The notes beneath the pieces were generated by a model. That model was given only the letters and a program-made list of their open reading frames with translations. It had not been told where the DNA came from and did not search any database. This document shows positions 8,335 to 15,919 of a stretch of 42,592 nucleotides of DNA, one piece after another. Positions within the stretch are counted from its first letter, which is position 1. Each line of letters opens with the position of its first letter. The DNA is from Lachnospiraceae bacterium (lineage in GTDB: Bacteria > Bacillota > Clostridia > Lachnospirales > Lachnospiraceae), in the NCBI GenBank assembly GCA_009774395.1, contig VSNQ01000023.1:1-42592 (forward strand). The letters run 5' to 3'. The translations under genes and the position numbers were made by a program.

Positions 8335-9156
8335 ATGGCGGATAAAACGAAACGCATGAAAACAGCAATTCATAAAGAACTTTTAGCAGTTCAAAAACAG
8401 GAGCAGAAGCTGGCGCAGGCAGCGCAAAAGAAGGAAACACCGCATTGGCGGGAGGAACTTGAGAAAAAAATCCCGCCCAAAACATTGCAGACATTGGAAC
8501 AAGTATTCTGTAAAGCTTTTTCGATTATCTTTGAAAAAGGTACTGGCGTAATTGAGAAAAGCTACAATAAAGAAGCAATCGGCGAGGATTATGAAATTCA
8601 GGATTATGCGGCGAAAGTAAAAGGAAACCGGAAAGAACTGCGCAGAATCAAAGGAACTGTGCAGAAGTCTGGAATGCGGGATATGGCGCTTACAACTGCG
8701 GAAGGGATTGGCTTAGGGCTGTTTGGTATTGGACTGCCCGATATCGTAGTATTTGTAGGAATGCTGCTGCGAGGAATTTATGAAACAGCCTTGCATTACG
8801 GTATTGATTACAACACGCCCGAAGAACGCTATTTCATTCTAAAGATGATGGAAACCGCACTTGCAAAAGGCGATGCGTGGCAGCAGTGCAATCAGGAAGT
8901 GGATGCGCTTTTAATGGGCTCCTCAAAGCAGCAGATCAAGGAACAAATAAACCAGACAGCCAGCGCATTTGCTGTGGATATGCTGCTTCTAAAATTTGTG
9001 CAGGGTATCCCTGTAGTCGGCATTGTAGGCGGTGCTGGAAATCCGGTTTATTACCATAAAATTCTAAAATATGTTAAGCTAAAATATCAGAAACGGTATT
9101 TGATAACACTGCAGCGGGAGTATACAGCAAAAGATTTGTATACTGATAAATGTTAA
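8335..9156 (+). CDS. EcsC-family protein
   Basis: 273 aa from the ATG at 8335, which has AAGGGGGAAG ten bases ahead; an in-frame ATG at 8308 has no ribosome site. After a charged, coiled N-terminus (Lys/Gln/Glu-rich, 1-60) the central part has the EcsC signature: a glycine-rich hydrophobic stretch TAEGIGLGLFGIGLPDIVVFVGMLLRG followed by YGIDYNTPEERYFILKMM, and a second glycine-rich segment GIPVVGIVGGAGNPVYYHK. EcsC-family proteins are widespread and of unresolved function; Bacillus ecsC accompanies an ABC transporter, but no transporter is adjacent here. It probably shares the BlaI-controlled transcript, as 50 bases separate it from the M56 gene apart from the hairpin. Confidence 0.85.
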   Translation: MADKTKRMKTAIHKELLAVQKQEQKLAQAAQKKETPHWREELEKKIPPKTLQTLEQVFCKAFSIIFEKGTGVIEKSYNKEAIGEDYEIQDYAAKVKGNRKELRRIKGTVQKSGMRDMALTTAEGIGLGLFGIGLPDIVVFVGMLLRGIYETALHYGIDYNTPEERYFILKMMETALAKGDAWQQCNQEVDALLMGSSKQQIKEQINQTASAFAVDMLLLKFVQGIPVVGIVGGAGNPVYYHKILKYVKLKYQKRYLITLQREYTAKDLYTDKC

Positions 9157-9231
9157 GATTTCCGATTCCTGCACAGCCCATACTACATAAGCAGAGAATA
9201 CGTGCTGTACAGAAAAGAAATAGAGGAAATC
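9157..9231. repeat. Imperfect long inverted repeat downstream of the EcsC gene
   Basis: GATTTCC at 9157-9163 pairs with GGAAATC at 9225-9231, and inside it CTGCACAGC (9169-9177) pairs nearly perfectly with GCTGTACAG (9204-9212). The structure starts directly after the stop codon and ends just before MITE copy B. It may be a degenerate terminator or repeat element. No coding frame. Confidence 0.4.
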
Positions 9232-9235
9232 CGAA

Positions 9236-9333
9236 GGGGCTGTCGCATTAAGTCAAATGTATACAAGATAGTCTAACACTATGTTGCGATTCATACTATA
9301 TCTTGTATAATCAAAGCTTATTGCAACAGCCCC
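9236..9333. mobile_element. 98-bp MITE, copy B
   Basis: The best preserved copy: it starts GGGGCTGTCGCATTAAG and ends CTTATTGCAACAGCCCC, ends that are inverted repeats with two mismatches in 17. Most of the element can fold into one stem (ATACAAGATAG pairs with CTATATCTTGTAT). The internal TTGCGA (9284-9289), 16 bases, TATAAT (9306-9311) points toward the 3' end of the minus-strand kinase gene, so any transcript would be antisense to it. Sits between convergent genes. Confidence 0.87.
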
Positions 9334-9407
9334 ATCTACGCAAGGGATAAAGATTTATATGCCCATTAATATGACTACATGTAAGGTTTGTGCATCAAGG
9401 AGAAATA

Positions 9408-10697
9408 TTATCCCTCAATTAATATGGTTACGCGGAAGGTTTTCGTATCATAAGAAATATCCAATGTACCTTGGTATTTTTCGACAATTGCTTTAACAGA
9501 TGAGATGCCAATACCATGCAGTTGTTTATCTTGTTTGTCGGATAAATACTGCCCTTTTTTCAAAATAATATCATTATTTTTGGAATTAATCAGTGAAAAA
9601 TTAAAGTATCCGTTGTCGGTATAGCGGCATTTTAACTCGATTTTCCGCTGACTGGGCGCATTGATTTTGCGGCAGGCTTCCACGGCGTTGTCTAGTGTAT
9701 TGGCAAAAATGGTGCAGAGACTGACATCATCAATAAACATCATACCATCTATGCTAATATGGAAAAAGCCGTCAATTTCTGCTTCTGTTATAAGCTGATA
9801 TTTGGCATTTAGTACAGCATTGACCACGCTATTTTCACAAAATTTGCGGTTAGAAACCTGTATATAACTGGAAATTTCTTGAAAATATACCTGTGCCTCG
9901 GCAAAATTTTCCTCTTTAAGCAGATGTCCGACAACGGATAAATGGTTATTGATATCGTGGTACAGTTTACGGATTTGGCGCTGATTTTTCTCTAATTCTG
10001 TATAATAAGTTTGCTGAAGCTGAAGGTTTTTCCGTTCCAGATTGGCATAAAGTCCGTCTGCTAAATAGGAGGCAAGATGTATACTGCCGATATTTGCGAT
10101 AATGCACGCCATCATGCAAGGCCATACAAAGTAAGAGTCCTGAAACGGCGATAAATAGACGCAGCTAAACAGCGCAATAAAGGAAGCCATGCAGACAACA
10201 CAAATAATTCCCCATGCCTGATTGGTAAAAATATCCCGTATTTTTTCAAGCGGTCTGCGGAAATAGCGGTAGAAAAAAAGCCAAAACGGAATTAAAATTA
10301 GATATTGTGAATTGGAGAAAAAGGCGTTTTCTAACTTATCCTGCATGGTATAAAATTGAAAAAATATTTTCCCTGTAACATCAAAGGACAGAAAATTAAG
10401 GGCAGTAAAAATAGGAAATAAAATAACAATTAAAGACAGTTTTATCACCCATTTTCCTTTGTATAAAATACTGTTTAACAACAAAAATAGGATAACCATA
10501 AAACAGATATTCAACATATCCTGCGGGAAAATCACAGTGGTAGACACCATGCCATAGCCCAAAATTCCTATTAGAGATACCAGTTTCCCGTGGCGGCGTA
10601 CAAGGCAGCAGTCAAGCACTTTCATAAACAGAAAGCCAATAACAAGAGAAAGGGCAGTGCCAGCAGTATGACATAAAAAAATAAAAACAGAATCCAT
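9408..10697 (-). CDS. AgrC-like sensor histidine kinase (GHKL ATPase)
   Basis: 429 aa from the ATG at 10697, which has GAAAGGAAC ahead; a TTG five codons upstream overlaps that ribosome site and is less likely. The first ~210 residues form about six membrane helices. Then come a coiled segment, the HisKA-like box LYHDINNHLSVVGHLL (His about 247), an N box NTLDNAVEACRK and a G box GIGISSVKAIVEKY. This is the HPK10/AgrC layout typical of peptide-sensing kinases. The LytTR regulator lies 24 bases upstream on the same strand, so they are one operon. A divergent ABC ATPase gene is a plausible target. The signal is unknown; no AgrD-like peptide gene is visible. Confidence 0.92.
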   Translation of the reverse strand: MDSVFIFLCHTAGTALSLVIGFLFMKVLDCCLVRRHGKLVSLIGILGYGMVSTTVIFPQDMLNICFMVILFLLLNSILYKGKWVIKLSLIVILFPIFTALNFLSFDVTGKIFFQFYTMQDKLENAFFSNSQYLILIPFWLFFYRYFRRPLEKIRDIFTNQAWGIICVVCMASFIALFSCVYLSPFQDSYFVWPCMMACIIANIGSIHLASYLADGLYANLERKNLQLQQTYYTELEKNQRQIRKLYHDINNHLSVVGHLLKEENFAEAQVYFQEISSYIQVSNRKFCENSVVNAVLNAKYQLITEAEIDGFFHISIDGMMFIDDVSLCTIFANTLDNAVEACRKINAPSQRKIELKCRYTDNGYFNFSLINSKNNDIILKKGQYLSDKQDKQLHGIGISSVKAIVEKYQGTLDISYDTKTFRVTILIEG

Positions 10698-10721
10698 AAA
10701 AGTTCCTTTCAATAACGTCGG

Positions 10722-11423
10722 TTATATAAGATTAATCTGTGCGAATGCAACCGCAAGCTGCTGTTTATAGGCGCGGCTTACTGGAATGTCAGCACCGTTG
10801 CAGATACAGCGCGCACTTTCTAACTTTGAAATATCGTTTAGGTTTACAAGATAACGGTTGTGCGTTCTCTGAAAACAGGCAGGCACAGCGTGTTCCACGT
10901 CATCTAATTTCCCATAAAATTCTGTTATTTGACCATTGCGGTTCACGGCATAAACCATTCTGCGGTCACTTTTAAAATAGCAAATCTGGCTGAGCGCAAG
11001 CCGAAGTGTACCAGATTTTTGCGCAACGATATAGTATTGTTCCTGATTTATATTAAGCTGTTTTAACGCATTGTCAAGCACTTCTTTGATTTTTGTTTCC
11101 TGATACGGCTTTAGAATATAGTGGAAAGCTTGTACTTCGTATCCTTGAAAAACATAGTCAGGGTACGCGGTTACAAAAATAATCAGCATAGTTTTACCGG
11201 CAGCGCGCAAAGCTTTGGCTGTTTCCATGCCGCCAAGCGCAGGCATCTCAATATCTAGAAAAAGTATATCGACAGGCTTTGCCTTATCATGTTCCAAAAG
11301 CGCAGCGCCTGATTCGTATTCTTCAATCTGATATGCAAGTCCTTTCAGATCCAGATGAATTTCAATTAAATTCCGTAAGTCACAGCGCAGTTTTTTTTCA
11401 TCATCACAAATTGCGATATTCAT
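10722..11423 (-). CDS. LytTR-family response regulator (AgrA/VirR type)
   Basis: 233 aa from ATG 11423, giving MNIAICDDEKKLRCDLR; longer starts at 11444 and 11459 have no ribosome site, while AAAGGA lies 12 bases before 11423. The receiver domain has the acidic pair CDDE, phospho-acceptor ILFLDIEMPALGG, FVTAYP and the conserved lysine in ILKPY. The C-terminal LytTR DNA-binding domain includes YFKSDRRMVYAV, FYGKLDDVE and FQRTHNRYLVNL. It should be phosphorylated by the kinase encoded downstream and bind direct repeats at target promoters. Members commonly control bacteriocin, quorum or transporter genes. The divergent ABC transporter gene is the nearest candidate. Confidence 0.93.
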   Translation of the reverse strand: MNIAICDDEKKLRCDLRNLIEIHLDLKGLAYQIEEYESGAALLEHDKAKPVDILFLDIEMPALGGMETAKALRAAGKTMLIIFVTAYPDYVFQGYEVQAFHYILKPYQETKIKEVLDNALKQLNINQEQYYIVAQKSGTLRLALSQICYFKSDRRMVYAVNRNGQITEFYGKLDDVEHAVPACFQRTHNRYLVNLNDISKLESARCICNGADIPVSRAYKQQLAVAFAQINLI

Positions 11424-11449
11424 TGATTTTATCAATCCTTTCATGGGAT

Positions 11450-11480
11450 TTTTATGCACACGCCGATGCAGAGGAAATAT
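11450..11480. repeat. Left half of the interrupted palindromic repeat
   Basis: These 31 bases match 266-296 base for base apart from the very edge (TTTTTATGCACACGCCGATG onward, ending GGAAATAT). The matching right half is displaced to 11580-11634 by MITE copy C. It lies right upstream of the response-regulator start codon. Confidence 0.7.
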
Positions 11481-11579
11481 AAGGTTGTCGCATTAAGGCA
11501 AAAAGGATATAAGATAGTCTGACATTGTATTGATATTTATACTATATCTTGTATACTCAAAGCTTATTGCGACTGCCCC
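11481..11579. mobile_element. 99-bp MITE, copy C, inserted inside another repeat
   Basis: Runs from AAGGTTGTCGCATTAAGG to AGCTTATTGCGACTGCCCC. It is the most diverged of the three copies but keeps the palindromic layout. TTGATA (11530-11535), 16 bases, TATACT (11552-11557) points toward the ABC ATPase gene. It splits the palindromic repeat whose intact version is at 266-362, so it arrived after that repeat. Confidence 0.83.
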
Positions 11580-11634
11580 GCATCAGCGGCAATTGAGTAG
11601 GGGAAGTAAACTTCCCTGCTCGACTGTTGTGCGG
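11580..11634. repeat. Right half of the interrupted palindromic repeat
   Basis: GCATCAGCGGCAATTGAGTAGG, then GGGAAG/CTTCCC hairpin (about 11601-11616) and TGCTCGACTG correspond to 312-357 of the intact copy with about a quarter of positions changed. Together with 11450-11480 it reconstitutes the older repeat around MITE copy C. Confidence 0.5.
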
Positions 11635-11893
11635 TATAGTCTATAGAAATAGTAACATACAAACTTTACAAAATCTATGTAAAATTTAACAAGATCGACG
11701 CTAAAATTTCTGCTTTTAACTCTTTATACTATAGTTATACGAATAAGCGTTAAGCGTTTTCAATTTCTAAGATGCCGTTTCTGGTTGAACAAACAAACTG
11801 TTATACTGCACGTCGAGAACATTTGCGGTTTTGTAAAATGTTTCTCTAAATCCATAACGGCTGTGTAAAACATAGTATTAGGAGGCAGAAAGG
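11635..11893 (+). promoter_or_regulatory. Control region of the ABC transporter gene
   Basis: No coding frame. It holds an inverted repeat TTTACA-N7-TGTAAA at 11665-11683, which could be a regulator site, and A/T-rich promoter-like stretches (TATACT near 11726, TTATACT near 11800) without a fully convincing -35/-10 pair. The ribosome site AGGAGG (11880-11885) serves the ATPase gene. Because kinase/regulator and ABC genes diverge around here, this is the likely binding region of the LytTR regulator (inference). Confidence 0.4.
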
Positions 11894-12529
11894 ATGCTAA
11901 AAGTTAAAAATTTAAACAAAAGTTACACAACAGGCGGACACACGTATCCTGTTTTAAAGAACGTGTCGATCCATATTCAAAAAGGAGAATTTGTAGCGGT
12001 TATGGGGGCTTCTGGAAGTGGGAAGACAACGTTACTCAATTGTATTTCCTGTTTTATTCCGCATGATGGCGGTTCTATTTATTTAGGAGGACAGGATATT
12101 TCTGGTTTCAATGAAAAGCAGCTTGCGAAGATGCGCAATGAGAAACTTGGATTTGTTTTTCAAGATTTTATGTTGTTAGATGGGCTGACAGTCAAGGAAA
12201 ATATTTGTCTTCCGCAGATTATAGCAAAAAAGTCAATTACGCAGATGGAGGCAAAATCGGAAAAATTCTGCCAGCTTTTTGGAATTGATAAAATTATGGA
12301 TAAGTATCCAGCAGAGATATCCGGTGGTGAACGGCAGCGAACGGCAGTTGCACGCTCTTTAATGAATCATCCATATATTCTTCTTGCCGATGAACCGACA
12401 GGTAGTGTTGATTTAGTACAACACTACCCAAAAGAAATACCCGTGATATTATTTTCACTGTCCATGCGTATTTCTGATATAGCAGAGCGCCACAGTGTAC
12501 GCTTTTCTTCACGGGTCAGCGTGTCATAA
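11894..12529 (+). pseudogene. Bacitracin-type ABC transporter ATPase gene, cut by prophage integration
   Basis: The first ~172 codons encode a MacB/BceA-like ATPase: Walker A GASGSGKTT (about 38-46), Q-loop FVFQDFMLLDGL, signature ISGGERQRTAVARSL and Walker B/D-loop ILLADEPTGSVD. From about 12411 the frame runs into phage DNA (LVQHYPKEIP...) and stops at 12529, antisense to the integrase gene. The H-loop and everything after it are missing, and the partner permease is not in the window. The native 3' part should be at the other end of the prophage. Such exporters usually give resistance to, or export of, antimicrobial peptides, fitting the neighbouring two-component system. Excision would restore the gene. 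Confidence 0.88.
12401..12428. other. Probable attL of the prophage
   Basis: GGTAGTGTTG (12401-12410) and CAACACTACC (12419-12428) form a perfect 10-bp inverted repeat around ATTTAGTA. The left arm is ATPase coding sequence (TGSVD); the right arm overlaps the integrase stop codon (TAG at 12424-12426 on the minus strand). The host-phage junction must lie in this interval, since homology to ABC ATPases ends right after GSVD. The exact crossover dinucleotide cannot be fixed without attR. The same palindrome may also work as a weak terminator. Confidence 0.7.
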
Positions 12530-13803
12530 ATATTCTTAAAATCAGATTGCAGCAGTTTTTCAGCGGCTGAAAAATCAGGTGGGGTTTCTGTTACGGCTTC
12601 AGGAAGTTGTCGGAGCGCTGCTGTATATATTTCATAGTCCTTCTTGTATTCGTCAATGTCAATTAGTTCATTTACGTATAATTCTTTCAGTTTTGACAGT
12701 TTTCTTTTCAGCGCCGCTTTATCGGTACGTAGTGCAGCTTTTTTCTTTGCTGCTGCCTTTATTTCCCATTCAGTTCGGACACGGTTCAATTCGGCTTCCA
12801 GATTGTCAAAAAGCCATTTTTCAATTGCGTCTTCCCTTGCTTCTAATTTATGGGAGCAGCGTCCACGCTGGAAGTGCTGATTGCAGCGGTAATAATAATA
12901 CACATGGTTCTTGCCTGTAGCACGCCCCACCATATTATGGTTACATTCAGCACATTTTACAATCGAAGTAAAAATATAGATTCGGCCGGAAGGTGTACAG
13001 CGAACATTTCTTTTTAGGAGAACTTGAACTCTGTTATATTGTTCCTTGCTGATAATAGCTGGACAGAAATTTTCGTTGTGTCTGCCGCCCCGATCATAGA
13101 TTCCGGTGTACAATGGCTCGGAAAGCATACGCCGAAAAGTAAGACCACACCAATTTTTGCCGTAAGTTGCGCGGATATATTTCACGGTTTCGCGCTGGCT
13201 GACAGTGTTTTCAAAGTGATTGAAAGCATCTTGAACAATCCCAGCTTCTTCCGGTACGATTTCCAGCTGTTTTTCCTCATTAACGCTGTAGCCGAACGGG
13301 CAGGAACCGGAAACAACGGTTCCATGAGCAATTTTACTGTCAAATACAACATCTATACGTTCTCCGCATATATCAGCTTCATTTTGAGCGATAGACAGTT
13401 TGACATTAATATATAATCGTCCGTTTGCGCTGGTCGTATCATATTCCTCATCTACCGTTTTCCATTCACATCCGTGCGCTTGTAAGATCTCCATGACTTT
13501 GTAATAGTCAGCCACAGAGCGAAACCAGCGGTCAAGGCGACAGAAAAGAAGGATATCAACCTCATCACGTTTCACGGATTCTATCATTCTTTGAAATTCT
13601 GCCCGTTTGTGCATATTTTTTCTGGCAGTTTTCGCAGCATCAATATAGATTCCAGTTATAATCCAACCTTTTTCGCGTGCATATTCTTCCAGCCGCTCTT
13701 GCTGGGCTTCCAGTGACAGCCCTTTTATTTTCTGTTCCTCGCCGGATACCCTGATATATAGCGCGACACGGGTAATCGGTGGAAGGTTGCTTTTATTTTT
13801 CAT
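12424..13803 (-). CDS. Large serine recombinase (phage integrase)
   Basis: 459 aa from ATG 13803 (AGGTGA five bases ahead); GTG 13812 with AAAGGA seven bases ahead is an equally good start. Resolvase domain first: VALYIRVSGEEQ with the nucleophilic serine (residue 20 from this start), LLFCRLDRWFRS, and NGRLYINVKLSIAQNEADICGERI. Then the recombinase domain (PFGY, Y-G-K-NW, RRMLSEPLYTG) and a zinc ribbon (CAECNHNMVG...CNQHFQRGRC), with a coiled-coil segment near the C-terminus. Size is typical of phage integrases. It should join attP to attB within the ABC ATPase gene. The stop codon lies inside the attL palindrome, the usual position for such integrases. Confidence 0.95.
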   Translation of the reverse strand: MKNKSNLPPITRVALYIRVSGEEQKIKGLSLEAQQERLEEYAREKGWIITGIYIDAAKTARKNMHKRAEFQRMIESVKRDEVDILLFCRLDRWFRSVADYYKVMEILQAHGCEWKTVDEEYDTTSANGRLYINVKLSIAQNEADICGERIDVVFDSKIAHGTVVSGSCPFGYSVNEEKQLEIVPEEAGIVQDAFNHFENTVSQRETVKYIRATYGKNWCGLTFRRMLSEPLYTGIYDRGGRHNENFCPAIISKEQYNRVQVLLKRNVRCTPSGRIYIFTSIVKCAECNHNMVGRATGKNHVYYYYRCNQHFQRGRCSHKLEAREDAIEKWLFDNLEAELNRVRTEWEIKAAAKKKAALRTDKAALKRKLSKLKELYVNELIDIDEYKKDYEIYTAALRQLPEAVTETPPDFSAAEKLLQSDFKNIYDTLTREEKRTLWRSAISEIRMDSENNITGISFG

Positions 13804-13900
13804 AAAAATCACCTACATTTCCTTTCTTTTTCCACCAGCAAGTGTTATAATAACAGTGCAGGTGGTATGTTGTATTCGGTATGATATAAGTGTACCAAGC

Positions 13901-13969
13901 GGCAGCAGTGTTCTCATCACTGCTGCCATACTCAAGATTAAATTAACAGAATATTTTAATCTTGAGTAT
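13901..13969. terminator. Two hairpins between the integrase promoter side and the Rpn gene end
   Basis: GGCAGCAGTG (13901-13910) pairs perfectly with CACTGCTGCC (13918-13927). Next, ATACTCAAGATTAAA (13928-13942) pairs perfectly with TTTAATCTTGAGTAT (13955-13969). The second hairpin includes the stop codon of the minus-strand Rpn gene, so it probably ends that transcript. The first is a strong GC stem without a U-tract. The remaining 90 bases toward the integrase start presumably hold its promoter. Confidence 0.6.
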
Positions 13970-14867
13970 TTTGCAATGTCTGAATTTGTTCTATAGATAA
14001 ATTTGTAGCTTTTGCAATAAAATCAACATCAGAACCTAACGAAATAAGATTTTTAGCAATCTGGATACTTTTATTATATTCACCCTGCTCCTTGCCAATT
14101 TCAATACCTTCTTTTCTGCCGCTTTCTTTAGCTTCAAACATCATTTGATTATGATCTCTAACAGCCTTTTCCCTAGCTTCGTATTCCAAACGTTTTTGCT
14201 TATCCTGACTAATAATTTGCAGTTGTTGGTAGGCACTTTTGATGTAAGGGTCTTTTTGTGCAATCATATCAAAATCCTCCTTTTTTTCAGAACTGATAAA
14301 TTTTGCCCATAGAAAAACTTTATCATTTTCAACGTTATCTTTTAATTCTGGGGGTAATTTTGGAAGTTCTATTACATGAAACTCCATTTTATCTGTGAAA
14401 AGAAAGTGACTATTATCTTCCCAAATATGAAAGCATGAGTAAAAATTGGTGTGGGAAGGTGGATTGGATTCTTCGGAAATATTCTTGGGTTCTTCAAAAA
14501 GTATAAAATCTAAGATACTAATGCTGACACATTTTTTGAAGACATCATACTGTTGTCCCTGCTGAATTTGTTCTGTGTACATTTTGGAAATATAAAACAA
14601 AGAGCGGTCTGCCCAAACCTTTAGTTCGGAAAGATTAATTTCGGTATCAATTTCCGTGTCATTATTCATTAGAATCCGAACGTCTAAGATACCCTGTTTA
14701 TCTTCTTCATGTTCTTTTCTAAGGTAGGTATTTAATATTTGGGTTTCTTTAATTTCTGCAGGTTCTATCTTTAATATTGCTGATAAAAAGCCAATGCGTG
14801 CTTTTTCATTCATCATAATTTCTTTAAAAGCAAAATCAATTTTGGGTTTCATTAAAAATTCGTCCAT
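13956..14867 (-). CDS. Rpn/PD-(D/E)XK nuclease family transposase-like protein
   Basis: 303 aa from ATG 14867 (AAAGGAGA ahead); upstream in-frame codons lack a ribosome site. The N-terminus, PKIDFAFKEIMMNEKARIGFLSAIL, then ILDVRILMNNDTEIDTEINL and WADRSLFYISKMYTEQIQQGQQYDVFKKCVSISILDF, is the signature of Rpn (RpnA-like, PDDEXK_2) proteins. The C-terminus has the usual charged helical region and RKEGIEIGKEQGEYNK repeat-like motif. Rpn proteins are DNA nucleases linked to recombination and, in E. coli, to toxin-like phage defence with short C-terminal products. A D...ExN arrangement in place of the canonical ExK may weaken catalysis. It belongs to the cargo block, opposite in direction to the Qat-like operon. 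Confidence 0.85.
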   Translation of the reverse strand: MDEFLMKPKIDFAFKEIMMNEKARIGFLSAILKIEPAEIKETQILNTYLRKEHEEDKQGILDVRILMNNDTEIDTEINLSELKVWADRSLFYISKMYTEQIQQGQQYDVFKKCVSISILDFILFEEPKNISEESNPPSHTNFYSCFHIWEDNSHFLFTDKMEFHVIELPKLPPELKDNVENDKVFLWAKFISSEKKEDFDMIAQKDPYIKSAYQQLQIISQDKQKRLEYEAREKAVRDHNQMMFEAKESGRKEGIEIGKEQGEYNKSIQIAKNLISLGSDVDFIAKATNLSIEQIQTLQNTQD

Positions 14868-15267
14868 AAAATTCTCCTTTAGGTATAGTATTTTGTATGG
14901 AATTAGGTCAAATAACGGTGTGTGGCTCGGCAGCACCAAGATGCTTTTGCCGGTTGCGACGCCGCAAGTTTAATGGCAGGGCATTTTTTTGTAAGAACAT
15001 GGATTGGAATAACGTAAGAGAGAAATAAAAATGCCACCTTTTATACCATGTTATGCAGTATTCTCCTAGGTTATCTAGCCATAGTATAACACGAAACAGG
15101 AAATAATACTACTTTTTTATCTACATTAATGTAACTTGCAGAGATATCAGGTTTACATAGAACTTATATCAGTGCAATTGAAAAAATTAGTATTAATATT
15201 TTGGAAACATGGACATTTGAAGTACAATATGGTATATTTTGAATAGAATAAAATTTAGGAGGTTGTC
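14868..15267 (+). promoter_or_regulatory. Divergent control region between the Rpn and Qat-like genes
   Basis: About 400 bases, very A/T-rich on the right, with no supported gene. A promoter candidate for the Qat-like operon is TTGGAA (15201-15206), 16 bases, TACAAT (15223-15228). A strong ribosome site TTAGGAGG (15256-15263) precedes the start at 15268. The Rpn promoter should read leftward from the same region. The left 150 bases are less A/T-rich (GGTTGCGACGCCGCAAG) and might be relic sequence. Confidence 0.5.
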
Positions 15268-15918
15268 ATGGGATCATCTGTAAGAAAAACATCAGAAAAG
15301 ATAAAAAAACTGTTAAAAGAAACAATAGAATTAAATCCATCAGTTGATTGTAAAGATGTTGTTCCGCAAGTGGCGGAGCAAACATTGCGTTCAAGAAAGA
15401 CAAAAGGATATTTTGGGGATAAAGATTTTGTGGTCTTAGCGGGAGGTGGTTTTTCCTGTTTTAAAAAGGCTGCAGCTATGGGGATTGATAATTTTTTAAA
15501 TGAGTACGAAATTCAAAGCGAAAAATTAACGGTTATGGATACTCAAAAAATTATTGATTCTATTCTGGATAAAATTGAGGAAGATAAAGGTGATATTGAT
15601 TCACCAATGATTTTGGCTGCTTTTCAAACTGCAATGACTGAGATGCTTTTAAACAAAATTTCTGATCCGGTAAAATTTCTTTTATCTTTTTGTGAGATTT
15701 TTATTACCATGGTTATTCGAGAAGATGCGAGTGAAGAATTATCTGCAGCATTTAAAGACACGGACATTGCAATCGTTGATAAAAATATCAAAGAATTCGC
15801 TAATGCATATGTAGAGAAGAATTTTCTGGCATTAATACAGCAATGCAATAATGAGGAAATTCAGATAGAAGAACTGATTCAAAAAATGCAGGCAACTCTC
15901 GGTAAGAATAAGGAGTGA
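15268..15918 (+). CDS. Unrecognised first gene of the Qat-like operon (QatB position)
   Basis: 216 aa after AGGAGGTTGTC. I do not recognise its family with confidence. It starts MGSSVRKTSEKIKKLL, has a small glycine-rich stretch VLAGGGFSCFKKAAAMG (about 57-73), and is otherwise helical and acidic, with no membrane helix, signal peptide or P-loop. The C-terminal third, NIKEFANAYVEKNFLALIQQ...IQIEELIQKMQATLG, looks like an amphipathic helical pair. It ends one base before the QueC-like start, so it is co-translated. In the four-gene Qat system the gene just before qatC is qatB, a poorly conserved MGTS-type protein; position, the MGSS start and the glycine patch fit a diverged QatB, but this is inference. 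Confidence 0.5.
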   Translation: MGSSVRKTSEKIKKLLKETIELNPSVDCKDVVPQVAEQTLRSRKTKGYFGDKDFVVLAGGGFSCFKKAAAMGIDNFLNEYEIQSEKLTVMDTQKIIDSILDKIEEDKGDIDSPMILAAFQTAMTEMLLNKISDPVKFLLSFCEIFITMVIREDASEELSAAFKDTDIAIVDKNIKEFANAYVEKNFLALIQQCNNEEIQIEELIQKMQATLGKNKE

Positions 15919-15919
15919 T

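Noticed and set aside
12401..12428. The attL palindrome as a simple terminator only
   Set aside because: There is no T-run on either side, and the coincidence with the host-phage junction makes an attachment site the better explanation, though both roles are possible.
12411..12529. Continuation of the ABC ATPase frame for about 40 codons
   Set aside because: After GSVD the residues do not match ABC ATPases, and the DNA is the antisense of the integrase 3' end; only the first ~172 codons are native.
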